64,000 bases of DNA, taken from contig NZ_LMPC01000006.1 of the NCBI RefSeq assembly GCF_001423745.1, forward strand, positions 97,922 through 161,921. Direction: 5' to 3'. Numbering within the stretch: the stretch's first letter is position 1; each line of letters starts with the position of its first letter. Below are positions 42,292 to 52,804 of this stretch, one piece after another. The translations under genes and the position numbers were made by a program. This DNA is from Arthrobacter sp. Leaf337. GTDB lineage: Bacteria > Actinomycetota > Actinomycetes > Actinomycetales > Micrococcaceae. The notes under the pieces are model-generated. The model saw only the letters and a program-made list of their open reading frames with translations. It was not told the DNA's origin and did not search any database.

Positions 42292-43182
42292 TCAGATCAG
42301 GGTGATGTCCCTGGTCCGGTGATCGTAGTTGAAGGTGATCCGGCCACCGGGGTGGTGGAGTTCGTGGTTTGCACCGTCAAACGCACCGAACGCGCCGTAG
42401 TTCTCGTCCCAGGAACGGTTGAGCGCGATCTTGAACGTGTAGTGCCCGGCGGGAAGGTCGGTGGTGAGCTTCCACAGCTGGTCCACGGCATCCAGCGTCA
42501 TCTGCGATTCGTCGTACTGCGGCGCCCAGTTTGCCGGTGCACCCAGGAGCACATTGAAGTCGCCCGCGATGGCAACTGCCTCCGGCTGGTCGATCGATTC
42601 AACACTGGGAGCCTCTGCCGGCGTTTCCTCGCTGGCCTTGGCCGGCTTGGCAGCAGCCTTGCGCGTGCGCACGGCCTTCGCCACCGGCGCCACTGCATCT
42701 TCAATCAGCTCGGCAGCCTTTTCAACCACCTTGGCAGCCTTGGACGGCGCCTTTTTCTTCGGGGCGGCCTTGGGAGCTTTCGCGGCAGCCTTCGGGGCTG
42801 CAGCCTTGGCGGGGAGCTCCGTGGGAACCGGTACGTCAGCCGGCACCGGGGTGCCTTCGGCAAGGGCCGTGGCAAAGGTGTCCGGATCCGGGAACGCAAC
42901 GGTGGCGCGGAGGCCGTCGTCGGTGATGGTCCAGCCGCTGCGTCCCTTGACGAGCCAGCCTGCCTTCACGAGCTTGCTGGTGGCGGTGGTCAGCGCCTTG
43001 TGTCCCCGGGGGATGCCTCCGCTGAGCAGCTCACTTTCCTTCTCGTTCAGCGGTACCCGGACCGTGGCCTGGGCCAGGACTGCGCCCGCGCCGAGGGTCT
43101 CGCCTGACAGGACGCTTTCCGCGAGGATGTCGAGCACTGATTTGAGTCGAACAGTGGTGGTGTCTGCAATAGCCGTGGGCAT
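42292..43182 (-). CDS. winged-helix / histone-H1-like / pullulanase-X25 fusion protein
   Basis: Three distinct parts in 296 residues. Residues ~10-95 look like a winged helix (SELLSGGIPRGHKALTTATS, LVKAGWLVKGRSGWTITDDG). Residues ~110-200 are Ala/Lys/Pro-rich like a histone-H1 tail (KAAPKKKAPSKAAKVVEKAA). Residues ~203-296 match the X25 module of pullulanases (AIAGDFNVLLGAPANW, LPAGHYTFKIALNRSWDENY, ITFNYDHRTRDITL). There is no signal peptide. The start at 43182 has AAAGGAC upstream; the track-length frame to 43215 is less likely. Such X25 proteins do occur in Arthrobacter. DNA binding plus glycan binding in the cytoplasm is the inference. Confidence 0.82.
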   Translation of the reverse strand: MPTAIADTTTVRLKSVLDILAESVLSGETLGAGAVLAQATVRVPLNEKESELLSGGIPRGHKALTTATSKLVKAGWLVKGRSGWTITDDGLRATVAFPDPDTFATALAEGTPVPADVPVPTELPAKAAAPKAAAKAPKAAPKKKAPSKAAKVVEKAAELIEDAVAPVAKAVRTRKAAAKPAKASEETPAEAPSVESIDQPEAVAIAGDFNVLLGAPANWAPQYDESQMTLDAVDQLWKLTTDLPAGHYTFKIALNRSWDENYGAFGAFDGANHELHHPGGRITFNYDHRTRDITLI

Positions 43183-43376
43183 ATTTGTCCTTTCGAGCAG
43201 GTGATCACTCAGCATTTTGCCAGTGAACTGTAACTAGAGGCGACTATGGGCGTTAACAACGTGTGTCGTGACCGACTATGACGCCGAATGCGGCACAAGT
43301 GATCTTAGGGTCTCAGCTGATCGGCGGAAACATTAGGACTTTGGGCCTGTTGACAAGGCGCCCGGGCTCGTTTTCG

Positions 43377-43760
43377 TCAAACCGCCACCCGAGCGAAGCC
43401 TGCGTGGAGGTTGCGGATAATGACGGTGCCGCCCAGCAATTGCGTCTTCGCTTCGAGCTGTTTGACCAGCTCTTCGTTGACCGCACCGAAGATTTCGATG
43501 GTCCGGAGCCGGACGAGGGGCGCAATCGGAGGGAACCGCGGTCCGGCCACCTCCAGGTGGAACTCCAGCGACGCCAGGTCCTGGTGGACCTGGAGGACGT
43601 TCATGCGGGTGCCGTCGTCCGAAAAGTAGACGTCATAGGCGATGATCCGTGGCTCATTGGCTTCGACAAAGCTGGCAAGGTCCTCCATGGCGACCTTGAG
43701 CTCGCCAAGCTTCCCTGGCTGAACGTCGGACGTATCGAGGTAGACAAGGAAATCACTCAT
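43377..43760 (-). CDS. antibiotic-biosynthesis-monooxygenase-like (ABM) protein
   Basis: Ferredoxin-like alpha+beta protein of 127 residues with the ABM pattern: FLVYLDTSDVQPGKLGELKVAMEDLASFVEANEPRIIAYDV (broken by variable positions) and MNVLQVHQDLASLEFHLEVAG. Family members are cofactor-free monooxygenases or heme-degrading-like proteins. The start MSDFLVYLD at 43760 is chosen; six more codons are open upstream. The 194 bases between it and the X25 gene contain no gene I recognise. Confidence 0.75.
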   Translation of the reverse strand: MSDFLVYLDTSDVQPGKLGELKVAMEDLASFVEANEPRIIAYDVYFSDDGTRMNVLQVHQDLASLEFHLEVAGPRFPPIAPLVRLRTIEIFGAVNEELVKQLEAKTQLLGGTVIIRNLHAGFARVAV

Positions 43761-43789
43761 GCTGCCCTCCCGGGGCATTCGGGGTTCTG

Positions 43790-44614
43790 TCAGGATGCGC
43801 CGTCGTCCTGGACGGCGTATTTGATCACGGATTCTGCATAGTCCTGCGGGTGTGTCAGGTGCGGGATGTGGCCGGCACCGGTGCAGGTGAGGCGCTGGGC
43901 GTGCGGCAACGCATCGTGGATGCGGTCCATGACCGCGGCAAACATCAGCGGGCTCTGCTCGCCCTGTGTCAGGAGGACCGGGCCGGTGTAGTTCTGTAAC
44001 TGGCCGAGATCGAGGGTAAGGGAGTCCGGGTCGCCGAGCTCGTCCCGGAAGGTGGGAGCATTCCGGACAAACGTCTCCTGCTGGTTCGCCGGAAGGCGGT
44101 CCCAGCTTCCGGGACCCAGCGCAATCGAATCAACAAAAAGCTCGGCACCCTGCGCGTAGTTCCCCGCGTTGAGCGCTGCCACAACTTCGCCCACGCGGGT
44201 GGTGAAGCCTCGGAGGACCTCCGCATGGGCGGGGTCTTCAGCCAACAGTCCCAGTCCCGGCGGTTCATGCACAACGATCGCTGCGACCACTTCCGGATGG
44301 GCCGCGGCCAGGCGCAGCGCAACCAGTCCGCCGAACGAATTGCCCACGACCACGGCAGGGTCAAGGCCCAGCTGGCGGATGAGCCCGAAGAGATCCTCGA
44401 CATCCTCGTGAACCGATCCCTGGCGGCCCGGCGCGGAGCTGCTGCTGTGTCCCCTCCTCTCATAGCTGACTACCCGGAAATGTCCGACCAGCAGTGGCAC
44501 CATCTGATCCCATTCGTGGTGGTCCACCCAGGACCCGTGCACCAGTACGAGGCCCGGGCCCCGACCTGCCTCCTCATAGAACAGGTCGACTTCGCCCACG
44601 GTGATGATGGCCAT
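43790..44614 (-). CDS. alpha/beta-hydrolase
   Basis: Hydrolase of 274 residues: LVLVHGSWVDHHEWDQMVP (oxyanion), SYERRGHSSSS, GNSFGGLVAL with nucleophile Ser93, LTQGEQSPLM for the acid, and CTGAGHIPHLTHPQDYAE with the His. The likely role is ester or amide hydrolysis. Only 12 bases separate it from the YdeP gene on the same strand, suggesting co-transcription. It differs from the 41405 hydrolase. Confidence 0.9.
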   Translation of the reverse strand: MAIITVGEVDLFYEEAGRGPGLVLVHGSWVDHHEWDQMVPLLVGHFRVVSYERRGHSSSSAPGRQGSVHEDVEDLFGLIRQLGLDPAVVVGNSFGGLVALRLAAAHPEVVAAIVVHEPPGLGLLAEDPAHAEVLRGFTTRVGEVVAALNAGNYAQGAELFVDSIALGPGSWDRLPANQQETFVRNAPTFRDELGDPDSLTLDLGQLQNYTGPVLLTQGEQSPLMFAAVMDRIHDALPHAQRLTCTGAGHIPHLTHPQDYAESVIKYAVQDDGAS

Positions 44615-44626
44615 GACTGCCTCCGT

Positions 44627-46924
44627 TCAGGCCAGGCTCGGCTCCAGGCGCACGATCACGGCTTTGGAGACGGGCGTGTGGCTGCCCTCCGCCACGCTCT
44701 CCAACGGCACAAGGACGTTTGCTTCCGGGTAATAGGCCGCGGCGCATCCGCGTGCCGTTGGGTAGGACACCACCCGGAACTTCCTGATCACCCGCTCAGT
44801 ACCGTCGTCGTACACCCCGTGGATGTCCACGTATTGCCCGTCAGCCAGTCCTAGTTCGGAGATATCTTCCGCGCTGACGAACACAACGTCCCGGCCCTTC
44901 TTCACTCCGCGGTACCGGTCATTGTGCCCGTAGATGGTGGTGTTGAACTGGTCGTGGGATCGCACGGTCTGCAGGATCAGCGTCCCGGCCGGCCGCTCCA
45001 CGTGCTCCAACTGGTTGACCGTCAGCATCGCCTTCCCCGTGGGGGTGCGGAACGTCCGGGAATCCCGCGGCCCGTTGGGCAGCACAAACCCGCCCCATTC
45101 CCGGATTCGCCGGTTGTAGTCCTCGCAGCCGGCCACCACGTGCGAGATGTGGTCCCGGACGAGGTCGTAGTTCCGTTCGAAACCGGCCCAGTCCGCGTTG
45201 ATCCTGCTGTCCACGGTTGCCCGGGCAAGCCGGGTAACTATCGCCACCTCGGACAGCAGCCCGGGCGCCACCGGCTTCACCTTTCCCTCGGAGGCGTGCA
45301 CGGCGGAAACCGTGTCCTCCACCGACACGAACTGCGGCCCGGTTTCCTGCAGGTCGATTTCAGTCCGTCCCAGGGTGGGCAGGATCAGGGCTTCCTCGCC
45401 TGTGACCGCGTGCGAACGGTTGAGTTTGGTGGAGATCTGCACCGTCATTTCCGTGTTCGCGACGGCGGCCTCGGCCGCGTGCGTGTCCGAGATGGCCGCC
45501 ACGAAGTTTCCGCCCATCGCGACGAAAACCTTGATCCCGCCGTCGCGCATTTTACGGATGGTTTCCACCGCATCAGCGCCGGGTTCCCGGGGCGGCTCGA
45601 AACTGAATTCCTTGGCGAGCGCATCCAGGAAAGCCGGCGGCATCTGCTCCCAGATGCCCATGGTGCGGTCCCCCTGGACGTTGCTGTGGCCGCGGATCGG
45701 TGACGCTCCGGCACCGGGTTTCCCGATGTTTCCGCGGAGCAGCAGCAGGTTGATGATCTCCTTTATGGTGGGCACGGCCTTCTTGTGCTGCGTGATGCCC
45801 ATGGCCCAGGTGATGATCACCTTCCCGGCCCGCAAATACCGCTCGGCGAGTTCGTCGATTTCCATGCTGCTCAGGCCGGTAGCGCGAAGCACGGTTGTTT
45901 CCTGCAGGGACGCAAGGTGCGCCTGGAGTTCGTCCAGGCCCTCGCAGTGCTCCCTGAGGAACTCGTGGTCCAGCACCTTCCCGGGGCGCTTGGACTCGGC
46001 GTCGAGCACCCGCTTGGACAGGGCCTGCATCAGCGCCATATCCCCGCCGAGCCGGATCTGCAGGTACTGGTCCGCCAGTTCCGTTCCGCGCCCCAGAATG
46101 CCGTTGACCTTCTGCGGATTCTTGTACCGCATAAGCCCGGCTTCCGGGAGCGGGTTGATGGCCACGATCTCGCAGCCGGCTTCCTTGGCCTCTTCCAGGG
46201 CGGTCAGCATTCGGGGATGGTTGCTGCCCGGGTTCTGTCCCATGATGATGATCAGGTCCGCCTTGGCGAAGTCGTCGTAGGAGATGGTGGCCTTGCCGAC
46301 GCCGATGGTCTGGCCCATGGCCCAGCCGGAGGATTCGTGGCACATGTTGGAGCAGTCCGGCAGGTTGTTGGTCCCGTACGCCCGCACGAACAGCTGGTAA
46401 AGGAACGCGGCCTCGTTCGACGTCCGGCCGCTGGTGTAGAACGCGGCCTCGTCCGGGCTGTCCAGGCCCTGGAGCTTGCTGCCGATGATGGAAAAAGCCT
46501 CGTCCCAGCTGACCGGCCGGTAGTGGTCGTCCCCGGCCGGTTTGTACACCGGCTCGGTGAGCCGGCCTTGCATTCCCAGCCAGTACTCGGACCGCTCCCG
46601 CAGTTCAGTGACCGGGTTCGCCGCCCAGAACTCGGACGGCACCACCACCGGCGTCGCCTCCCAGGTGACCGCCTTGGCGCCCTGCTCACAGAACTCGAAG
46701 GTCTTGCGGTGTCCGGGATCCGGCCAGGCGCAGCTCATGCAGTCGAAGCCGTCTTTCTGGTTCAGCCCCAGCAGCGTCTTGCCGGCACGGCCCACGCCCA
46801 TGTGTTTCAGGGCCGGCTGCATCGAATGGTAGACACCCGGGATACCCGCGGCCCAGTCCTTGGGCTTCCCGACTTCCAGATTGTTTTCGTCGGCTTCTTC
46901 CACGTGCGGATTCTTGCGCGGCAT
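44627..46924 (-). CDS. YdeP/FdhF-type molybdopterin oxidoreductase
   Basis: Large molybdoenzyme of 765 residues. The N-terminal CMSCAWPDPGHRKTFEFC (Cys62, Cys65, Cys79) is the hallmark of the YdeP group, a short version of the Fe-S site of formate dehydrogenases. Molybdopterin-binding segments are IIMGQNPGSNHPRM, ITWAMGITQHKK and the C-terminal FNTTIYGHNDRYRGVK…VFVSAEDISELGLADGQYVDIHG. The start MPRKNPHVEEAD at 46924 is supported by the family start; the longer frame is leader. The electron partner and substrate are unknown; acid-resistance or formate-related roles are known for relatives. Confidence 0.88.
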   Translation of the reverse strand: MPRKNPHVEEADENNLEVGKPKDWAAGIPGVYHSMQPALKHMGVGRAGKTLLGLNQKDGFDCMSCAWPDPGHRKTFEFCEQGAKAVTWEATPVVVPSEFWAANPVTELRERSEYWLGMQGRLTEPVYKPAGDDHYRPVSWDEAFSIIGSKLQGLDSPDEAAFYTSGRTSNEAAFLYQLFVRAYGTNNLPDCSNMCHESSGWAMGQTIGVGKATISYDDFAKADLIIIMGQNPGSNHPRMLTALEEAKEAGCEIVAINPLPEAGLMRYKNPQKVNGILGRGTELADQYLQIRLGGDMALMQALSKRVLDAESKRPGKVLDHEFLREHCEGLDELQAHLASLQETTVLRATGLSSMEIDELAERYLRAGKVIITWAMGITQHKKAVPTIKEIINLLLLRGNIGKPGAGASPIRGHSNVQGDRTMGIWEQMPPAFLDALAKEFSFEPPREPGADAVETIRKMRDGGIKVFVAMGGNFVAAISDTHAAEAAVANTEMTVQISTKLNRSHAVTGEEALILPTLGRTEIDLQETGPQFVSVEDTVSAVHASEGKVKPVAPGLLSEVAIVTRLARATVDSRINADWAGFERNYDLVRDHISHVVAGCEDYNRRIREWGGFVLPNGPRDSRTFRTPTGKAMLTVNQLEHVERPAGTLILQTVRSHDQFNTTIYGHNDRYRGVKKGRDVVFVSAEDISELGLADGQYVDIHGVYDDGTERVIRKFRVVSYPTARGCAAAYYPEANVLVPLESVAEGSHTPVSKAVIVRLEPSLA

Positions 46925-47184
46925 GCTGCGCCCTCCCTGACTCGGAACCTGCTGATCAGTGCTGCTGTGAACTGATGTCCCAACTGGAGAAGTGTCCTCC
47001 AACGGACCCGGACCTTTCCTCAGGATTAGCAGGTATGGCAGGGCCCCGCAAGCATTCAGCCCGCGTTCGTCCTGCAGCCCCAGTGCTGGTACCAAAATGC
47101 GGATGGGCGGACAATGGAACCCACCCGCTCTGAGTGTCCGGAGCCGTCATGCCGCGCTTCCGCAACTGGTCTCAGCGCCAGGGA
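46925..47184. other. 260-base intergenic region
   Basis: Between the YdeP start and the adenosine deaminase stop, both on the minus strand. Short open frames occur on both strands, but none has a ribosome-binding site or a recognisable protein. It should contain the YdeP promoter; no consensus was found. Confidence 0.5.
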
Positions 47185-48297
47185 TCAGGAGTAGCCGAGC
47201 TCCGCGAGCAGTTCGGTCTTGCGCTCGTCGTCCGCGAACGAGGACCGGATGGAGTTGGAAGCCAGCCGGACCCGGTCAAACTCGGAGAGCCCCAGTACCG
47301 TCTGCAACTGCACGAAGTTGTCGTCCACATAGCCGCCGAAGTACGCGGGGTCGTCCGAGTTCACGCTGACGTTCAGGCCCGCGGCAAGCATGGCCGGCAG
47401 CGGATGCTCGGCCAGGGTGTCCACGGCGCGGAGCCTCACGTTGGACAACGGGCACACCGTCAGCGGCACCCGCTCCGCGACGAGGTGTTCCACCAGTTCG
47501 GGGTCCTCCATGCAGCGGATGCCGTGGTCGATCCGCTCCACGTCCAGCAGTTCCAGCGCGTCGATAATGTACGACGGCGGGCCCTCCTCGCCGGCGTGCG
47601 CTATGCGGTGCAGCCCGGCTTCCTTCGCCCGCGCAAACAGCCGTTCGAATTTGGCCGGAGGGTTGCCCACCTCCGCCGAGTCGAGGCCGATGCCGGCGAT
47701 GGGCGCGTTCATAGCCAGCAACTGTTCCAGGACGTCCAGGGCCGATTCCTCGGAAAGGTCGCGCAGGAACGCTGCGATGAGCAGGGTGGATACCCCGAAC
47801 TCCGCCAGGGAGTTCGCCAGCACAGAGGCAACCCCGTTCACGCAGGTTTCCAGCGGGACCCCGCGGGACACGTGGGCCTGCGGGTCCACCATGATTTCAG
47901 CGTGCCGCACTCCCGCGGCCGCCGCACGCTCCAGGTAGGCACGGGTCATGTCCGCGAAGTCCTGCTCCGTCTGCAGCACCGCCATGTTGGCGTAGTACAG
48001 GTCCAGGAAGGACTGCAGGTCCGTGAACTCGTAGCAGGCACGCAGCTCGTCGAGGTCCGCATACGGCAGCTCGATGCCGTTCCGCTCAGCGAGGGCGAAA
48101 ATCAGCTCAGGCTCCAGGGTCCCCTCTATGTGGAGGTGCAGCTCCGCCACCGGCAACAGCTTGACGGGCTGTTCGACGACCACCGCAGCTTCTTCAGCAT
48201 CGGGCACGGGAGCCGCAGCCTCGTCAGCTTCGGAAATGGGAGCATCACTGAGTGCTGGCACGCCGCCGGGTTCGGGCGCGCCGTCGTAAGTTTCCAT
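47185..48297 (-). CDS. add: adenosine deaminase
   Basis: Zinc TIM-barrel hydrolase of 370 residues that deaminates adenosine (or adenine) in purine salvage. Metal and catalytic motifs are present: ELHLHIEGTLEPELI (His54, His56), IAHAGEEG, DHGIRC, and NSDDPAYFGGY. The HIEG form and the spacing fit the adenine/adenosine deaminase branch, so adenine is an alternative substrate. The first ~45 residues are an Ala/Glu/Pro-rich extension ahead of the domain, not seen in minimal enzymes. It is divergent from the UvrA-like gene across 48 bases. Confidence 0.9.
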   Translation of the reverse strand: METYDGAPEPGGVPALSDAPISEADEAAAPVPDAEEAAVVVEQPVKLLPVAELHLHIEGTLEPELIFALAERNGIELPYADLDELRACYEFTDLQSFLDLYYANMAVLQTEQDFADMTRAYLERAAAAGVRHAEIMVDPQAHVSRGVPLETCVNGVASVLANSLAEFGVSTLLIAAFLRDLSEESALDVLEQLLAMNAPIAGIGLDSAEVGNPPAKFERLFARAKEAGLHRIAHAGEEGPPSYIIDALELLDVERIDHGIRCMEDPELVEHLVAERVPLTVCPLSNVRLRAVDTLAEHPLPAMLAAGLNVSVNSDDPAYFGGYVDDNFVQLQTVLGLSEFDRVRLASNSIRSSFADDERKTELLAELGYS

Positions 48298-48345
48298 CCG
48301 GTAAGGATATGCCCGGAGCGCCCTGACACCGATAGAGTCGAATCA

Positions 48346-50940
48346 ATGCAAAATAACAAGCAGGCTTCCAATGTGCCCTTCCTGATTCCGGACCATCCCA
48401 CCGATGGATTCGTCCGGGTGCGCGGAGCCCGGGAAAACAACCTGCGCAACGTGGACGTGGACGTTCCGCGCGATGCCATCGTGGCGTTCACCGGCGTCTC
48501 CGGTTCCGGCAAGTCATCCCTCGCCTTCGGCACTATTTATGCCGAGGCCCAGCGCCGCTACTTCGAGTCCGTTGCCCCGTACGCGCGGCGCCTCATCCAG
48601 CAGGGGCACAACCCCAAGGTGGAGATGATCACAGGGCTGCCTCCCGCCGTCGCGCTTCAACAGCGGCGCGGCACACCGAGCAGCCGTTCCACCGTGGGCA
48701 CGGTGACCACTCTCTCCAACTCGCTGCGCATGCTGTTCTCCCGGGCCGGAACCTACCCGGACGGCGTGGCCCAGCTGGATTCGGACGCCTTCTCGCCCAA
48801 CACCGCTGCCGGCGCCTGCCCCGTCTGCCACGGCTTGGGCATTGCCCACACGGTCAGCGAATCATCCCTGGTCCCGGACACCTCGCTGAGCATCGCCGAC
48901 GGCGCCATCGCGGCCTGGCCCGGCGCGTGGCAGGGCAAGAACCTCCGCGACATCCTCAGCCACCTGGGCTACGACGTCAACACGCCGTGGCGGAAACTGC
49001 CCAAGAAGCACCGCGACTGGATCCTCTTTACCGAGGAGCAGCCGGTGGTGGAAGTGACGCCGAAGCGGGACCGCGTGGCCAAACCGTACAAAGGCCGCTT
49101 CTGGAGCGCCAAGAGCTACGTGCTCCACACCCTGGCCGACTCCAAGAGCGACACCATGCGCCAGCGCGTCCTCCGGTTCATGGAAACGGGTCCGTGCGAG
49201 CGCTGCAGCGGAAGCGGCCTCACGCCTGAGGCCCTCGCCGTGACCTTCGCGGGCCACACCATCGCCGGGCTCAACGCCGTGCCCATGAGCGAACTGGCAG
49301 AGCTGATCCGGCCCACCAGCCAGCTCACGGACGCCGGGACAGCGAGCCGGGCCGCAGCATCGGGCGAGACGAACGAGGTGGCAGTGGCCATCACCCGCGA
49401 CCTCCTGCTGCGGATCACCGTGCTGCTGGAACTGGGCCTTGGCTACCTCGCACTGGGCCGGGCGACTCCCACACTCTCCCCCGGTGAAATGCAGCGCCTG
49501 CGGATCGCCACCCAGCTCCGCTCCGGACTTTTCGGCGTGGTCTACGTGCTGGACGAACCGTCCGCCGGGCTCCACCCCGCCGATGCCGAACCCCTGCAGT
49601 CCGTGCTCGAAGCGCTCAAATCCTCGGGGAATTCGGTGTTCGTGGTGGAACACAACATGGACGTGGTCCGCCGCGCCGACTGGCTGGTGGACGTTGGCCC
49701 TCGTGCCGGTGAAGGCGGCGGCGAAATCCTGTACAGCGGGCCCGTGGCCGGACTCGCGGATGTGGATGCATCCGTCACGCGGCCGTTCCTGTTCCCGGAC
49801 GGTTCTGAAAAAGCGAAGAACGACGGCGAAGAGAACGACGGCGGCGCTCGCCGGGATGGTTCGGTCAGGGAGGCGGACGGCTGGCTGGGGCTGAAGGGCA
49901 TCACCCGGCACAACCTCCGGGATCTCGACGCAGAGTTCCCGCTGGGCATCCTGACCGCGGTGACCGGTGTCTCCGGCTCCGGCAAGTCGACCCTGGTCAG
50001 CCAGGTTCTCGCCGAAGTGGTCGGTGCCCGGCTGAAGCCCGACAGTGATGCCGCCGCGGACGCCACGGACGGCTCGGATGCTGAAGCGCACCCCGGATCC
50101 GGAGAGCCGCTGGTTGTTTCCGAAGCCGTGGGCCCGGTCTCCGGGCTGGAACGGATTGACCGGCTGGTCCGGGTGGACCAGAAACCGATCGGCCGAACCC
50201 CGCGGTCCAACCTGGCCACCTACACCGGGCTCTTCGACGCGGTGCGGAAGGAGTTCGCCGCCACAGAGCAGGCCAGAGCACGGGGTTTCGGCGCCGGGCG
50301 GTTCTCCTTCAACGTAGCCGGCGGCCGCTGCGAGACCTGCCTGGGCGAAGGCTTCGTGGCGGTGGAGCTCCTGTTCCTTCCGGGCAGCTATGGTCCCTGC
50401 CCCGAATGCGCGGGTTCGCGCTACAACCCGGAAACTCTTGAGGTGAGCTACAACGGCAAGAACGTGGCCGAGGTGCTGGCCATGACGGTGGATGCCGCGG
50501 CGGAATTCCTGGCCGCCGTTCCCGCCGCTGCCCGCAGCCTGCAGACCCTGCGCGATGTCGGCCTGGGCTACCTGCGGCTGGGCCAGCCCGCCACGGAACT
50601 CTCCGGCGGCGAGGCGCAGCGGATCAAGCTGGCCACGGAACTGCAGCGCGCCCGCCGCGGCCACACCCTCTACCTGCTGGACGAGCCCACCACCGGACTC
50701 CACCCGGCGGACGTCCAGTTGCTGATGGCCCAGCTGCACGGCCTGGTGGACGCCGGAAATACGGTCATTGTGGTGGAGCACGAGATGGACGTGGTGGCTG
50801 CCGCGGACTGGGTAATCGACCTCGGCCCGGCCGGTGGCGATGCGGGCGGTGAGATCGTGGCGTCCGGGACGCCGGCCGCCGTCGCGCGTTCCAAGCAGAG
50901 CCGGACGGCGCCGTACCTGGCGACGGCGCTGCAGCACTGA
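48346..50940 (+). CDS. UvrA-like ABC ATPase (UvrA paralogue)
   Basis: Protein of 864 residues with two ABC modules. Module one has Walker [13 protein letters not shown] (Lys56), zinc-type CPVCHGLG and [10 protein letters not shown], signature [12 protein letters not shown], and Walker [15 protein letters not shown]. Module two has [24 protein letters not shown] with [22 protein letters not shown], and [13 protein letters not shown]. It is shorter than canonical UvrA (about 950) because the UvrB-binding and insertion regions are reduced, as in UvrA2/drug-resistance types. Start MQNNKQAS at 48346 is the first codon after the divergent deaminase. It may bind drug-modified or damaged DNA. Confidence 0.9.
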   Translation: MQNNKQASNVPFLIPDHPTDGFVRVRGARENNLRNVDVDVPRDAIVAFTGVSGSGKSSLAFGTIYAEAQRRYFESVAPYARRLIQQGHNPKVEMITGLPPAVALQQRRGTPSSRSTVGTVTTLSNSLRMLFSRAGTYPDGVAQLDSDAFSPNTAAGACPVCHGLGIAHTVSESSLVPDTSLSIADGAIAAWPGAWQGKNLRDILSHLGYDVNTPWRKLPKKHRDWILFTEEQPVVEVTPKRDRVAKPYKGRFWSAKSYVLHTLADSKSDTMRQRVLRFMETGPCERCSGSGLTPEALAVTFAGHTIAGLNAVPMSELAELIRPTSQLTDAGTASRAAASGETNEVAVAITRDLLLRITVLLELGLGYLALGRATPTLSPGEMQRLRIATQLRSGLFGVVYVLDEPSAGLHPADAEPLQSVLEALKSSGNSVFVVEHNMDVVRRADWLVDVGPRAGEGGGEILYSGPVAGLADVDASVTRPFLFPDGSEKAKNDGEENDGGARRDGSVREADGWLGLKGITRHNLRDLDAEFPLGILTAVTGVSGSGKSTLVSQVLAEVVGARLKPDSDAAADATDGSDAEAHPGSGEPLVVSEAVGPVSGLERIDRLVRVDQKPIGRTPRSNLATYTGLFDAVRKEFAATEQARARGFGAGRFSFNVAGGRCETCLGEGFVAVELLFLPGSYGPCPECAGSRYNPETLEVSYNGKNVAEVLAMTVDAAAEFLAAVPAAARSLQTLRDVGLGYLRLGQPATELSGGEAQRIKLATELQRARRGHTLYLLDEPTTGLHPADVQLLMAQLHGLVDAGNTVIVVEHEMDVVAAADWVIDLGPAGGDAGGEIVASGTPAAVARSKQSRTAPYLATALQH

Positions 50941-51887
<947 letters not shown>

Positions 51888-51911
51888 CGTTCAGGCAACA
51901 AAGCGTTAACC

Positions 51912-51953
51912 ACGACGCCGGAGCATCCCGTTGGCGGGGAGCTCCGGCGTCGT
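51912..51953 (+). terminator. rho-independent terminator of rpf
   Basis: Perfect 13-bp arms ACGACGCCGGAGC (51912-51924) and GCTCCGGCGTCGT (51941-51953) with a 16-base loop, followed by CATTTCTT. It lies 25 bases after the rpf stop. Confidence 0.85.
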
Positions 51954-51985
51954 CATTTCTTAAGTTAATTGGTTCCCGCTGCTGT

Positions 51986-52573
51986 CTAGGCGGCCTGCGT
52001 ATAAGCCGCCTGGGGCAGTTCGCGGACGATTCGTACTTTCCAGGCGGAGTCGTCACTGGTGTCCAGGACGGCCACGGTGCCGATATGCAGGTGCAGGGCA
52101 ACCCGCTTGGCGGCCAGGAGTTCCAGGTATAGGTGCTCGTTCATGCGTGCCGGCGAATCGATCACGAACTTCACGGCGTCGCGCACCTTGCGGTAGTTGT
52201 CGCTGCGTTCCCGGTGCAGGTGCAGTTCAAGCGAGTGCCGCTGGCGGACCTTCGGTTCATGGCTGTTCAGCCATGAAACGGCTGCGTGCACGGCCACCAC
52301 AACGGCCAAGGAGACGGCGTAGATCCACCAGCCGGTGGACAGCAGGAACAGCGGCAGGTTGGCGATGGCCACGATGGCGATGAAGAGGCGGAGGGCAACG
52401 ATGCGCCGGAGTTTGAGGGCCACAGAGCCGATCGCGGCGCGGAAGCCGTGCTGCTCTTTGCGGGCCGCTTCCGGGTCGATGGTGAATTCATCAAGCACCA
52501 GGATGCCATTGGCTTCCGGGCTCAGCATTTGTCCGAACTTCGGCGTGAACGGAACTGCTTGAGTAAGTGTCAT
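51986..52573 (-). CDS. hypothetical membrane protein
   Basis: Protein of 195 residues with two adjacent membrane helices (about 57-78 and 82-104), a short cytoplasmic N-terminal region containing GILVLDEFTIDPEA, and a ~90-residue C-terminal domain (VRQRHSLELHLHRERSDNY, LYLELLAAKRVALHLHIGTVAVLDTSD). The family is not recognised. It is divergent from the pyrimidine-dimer-glycosylase-like gene across 231 bases, in which I see no other feature. Confidence 0.75.
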   Translation of the reverse strand: MTLTQAVPFTPKFGQMLSPEANGILVLDEFTIDPEAARKEQHGFRAAIGSVALKLRRIVALRLFIAIVAIANLPLFLLSTGWWIYAVSLAVVVAVHAAVSWLNSHEPKVRQRHSLELHLHRERSDNYRKVRDAVKFVIDSPARMNEHLYLELLAAKRVALHLHIGTVAVLDTSDDSAWKVRIVRELPQAAYTQAA

Positions 52574-52804
52574 GTCGTATCTTCCGGAGGGTGGCTGAGG
52601 GGTGGTTTGATTGCGGTCATCTTAGTCAAATTGTGACCGTGTTGTCTCCGTCGTCTCACCATACGGTCCAGTAGACTACGCCGCACTTCTCTCCAGCCGC
52701 TGACAGCCTACCCGACCAACGGCCGGCTCAACGGCCGGCGCGGGGGCGGTGCGCCGCCGTCGTCGGCATTTGGTCTGGGACCCCGGCACCTCCACACTTG
52801 AAGG

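Noticed and set aside
46956..47165. Small minus-strand open frame of 69 residues between YdeP and adenosine deaminase
   Set aside because: No ribosome-binding site, no recognisable motif, and it may be part of the YdeP leader.
47134..48345. Additional 404 residues in front of the UvrA-like protein
   Set aside because: This is antisense to the adenosine deaminase gene, with His/Val/Arg-rich shadow composition; the UvrA sequence begins at 48346.
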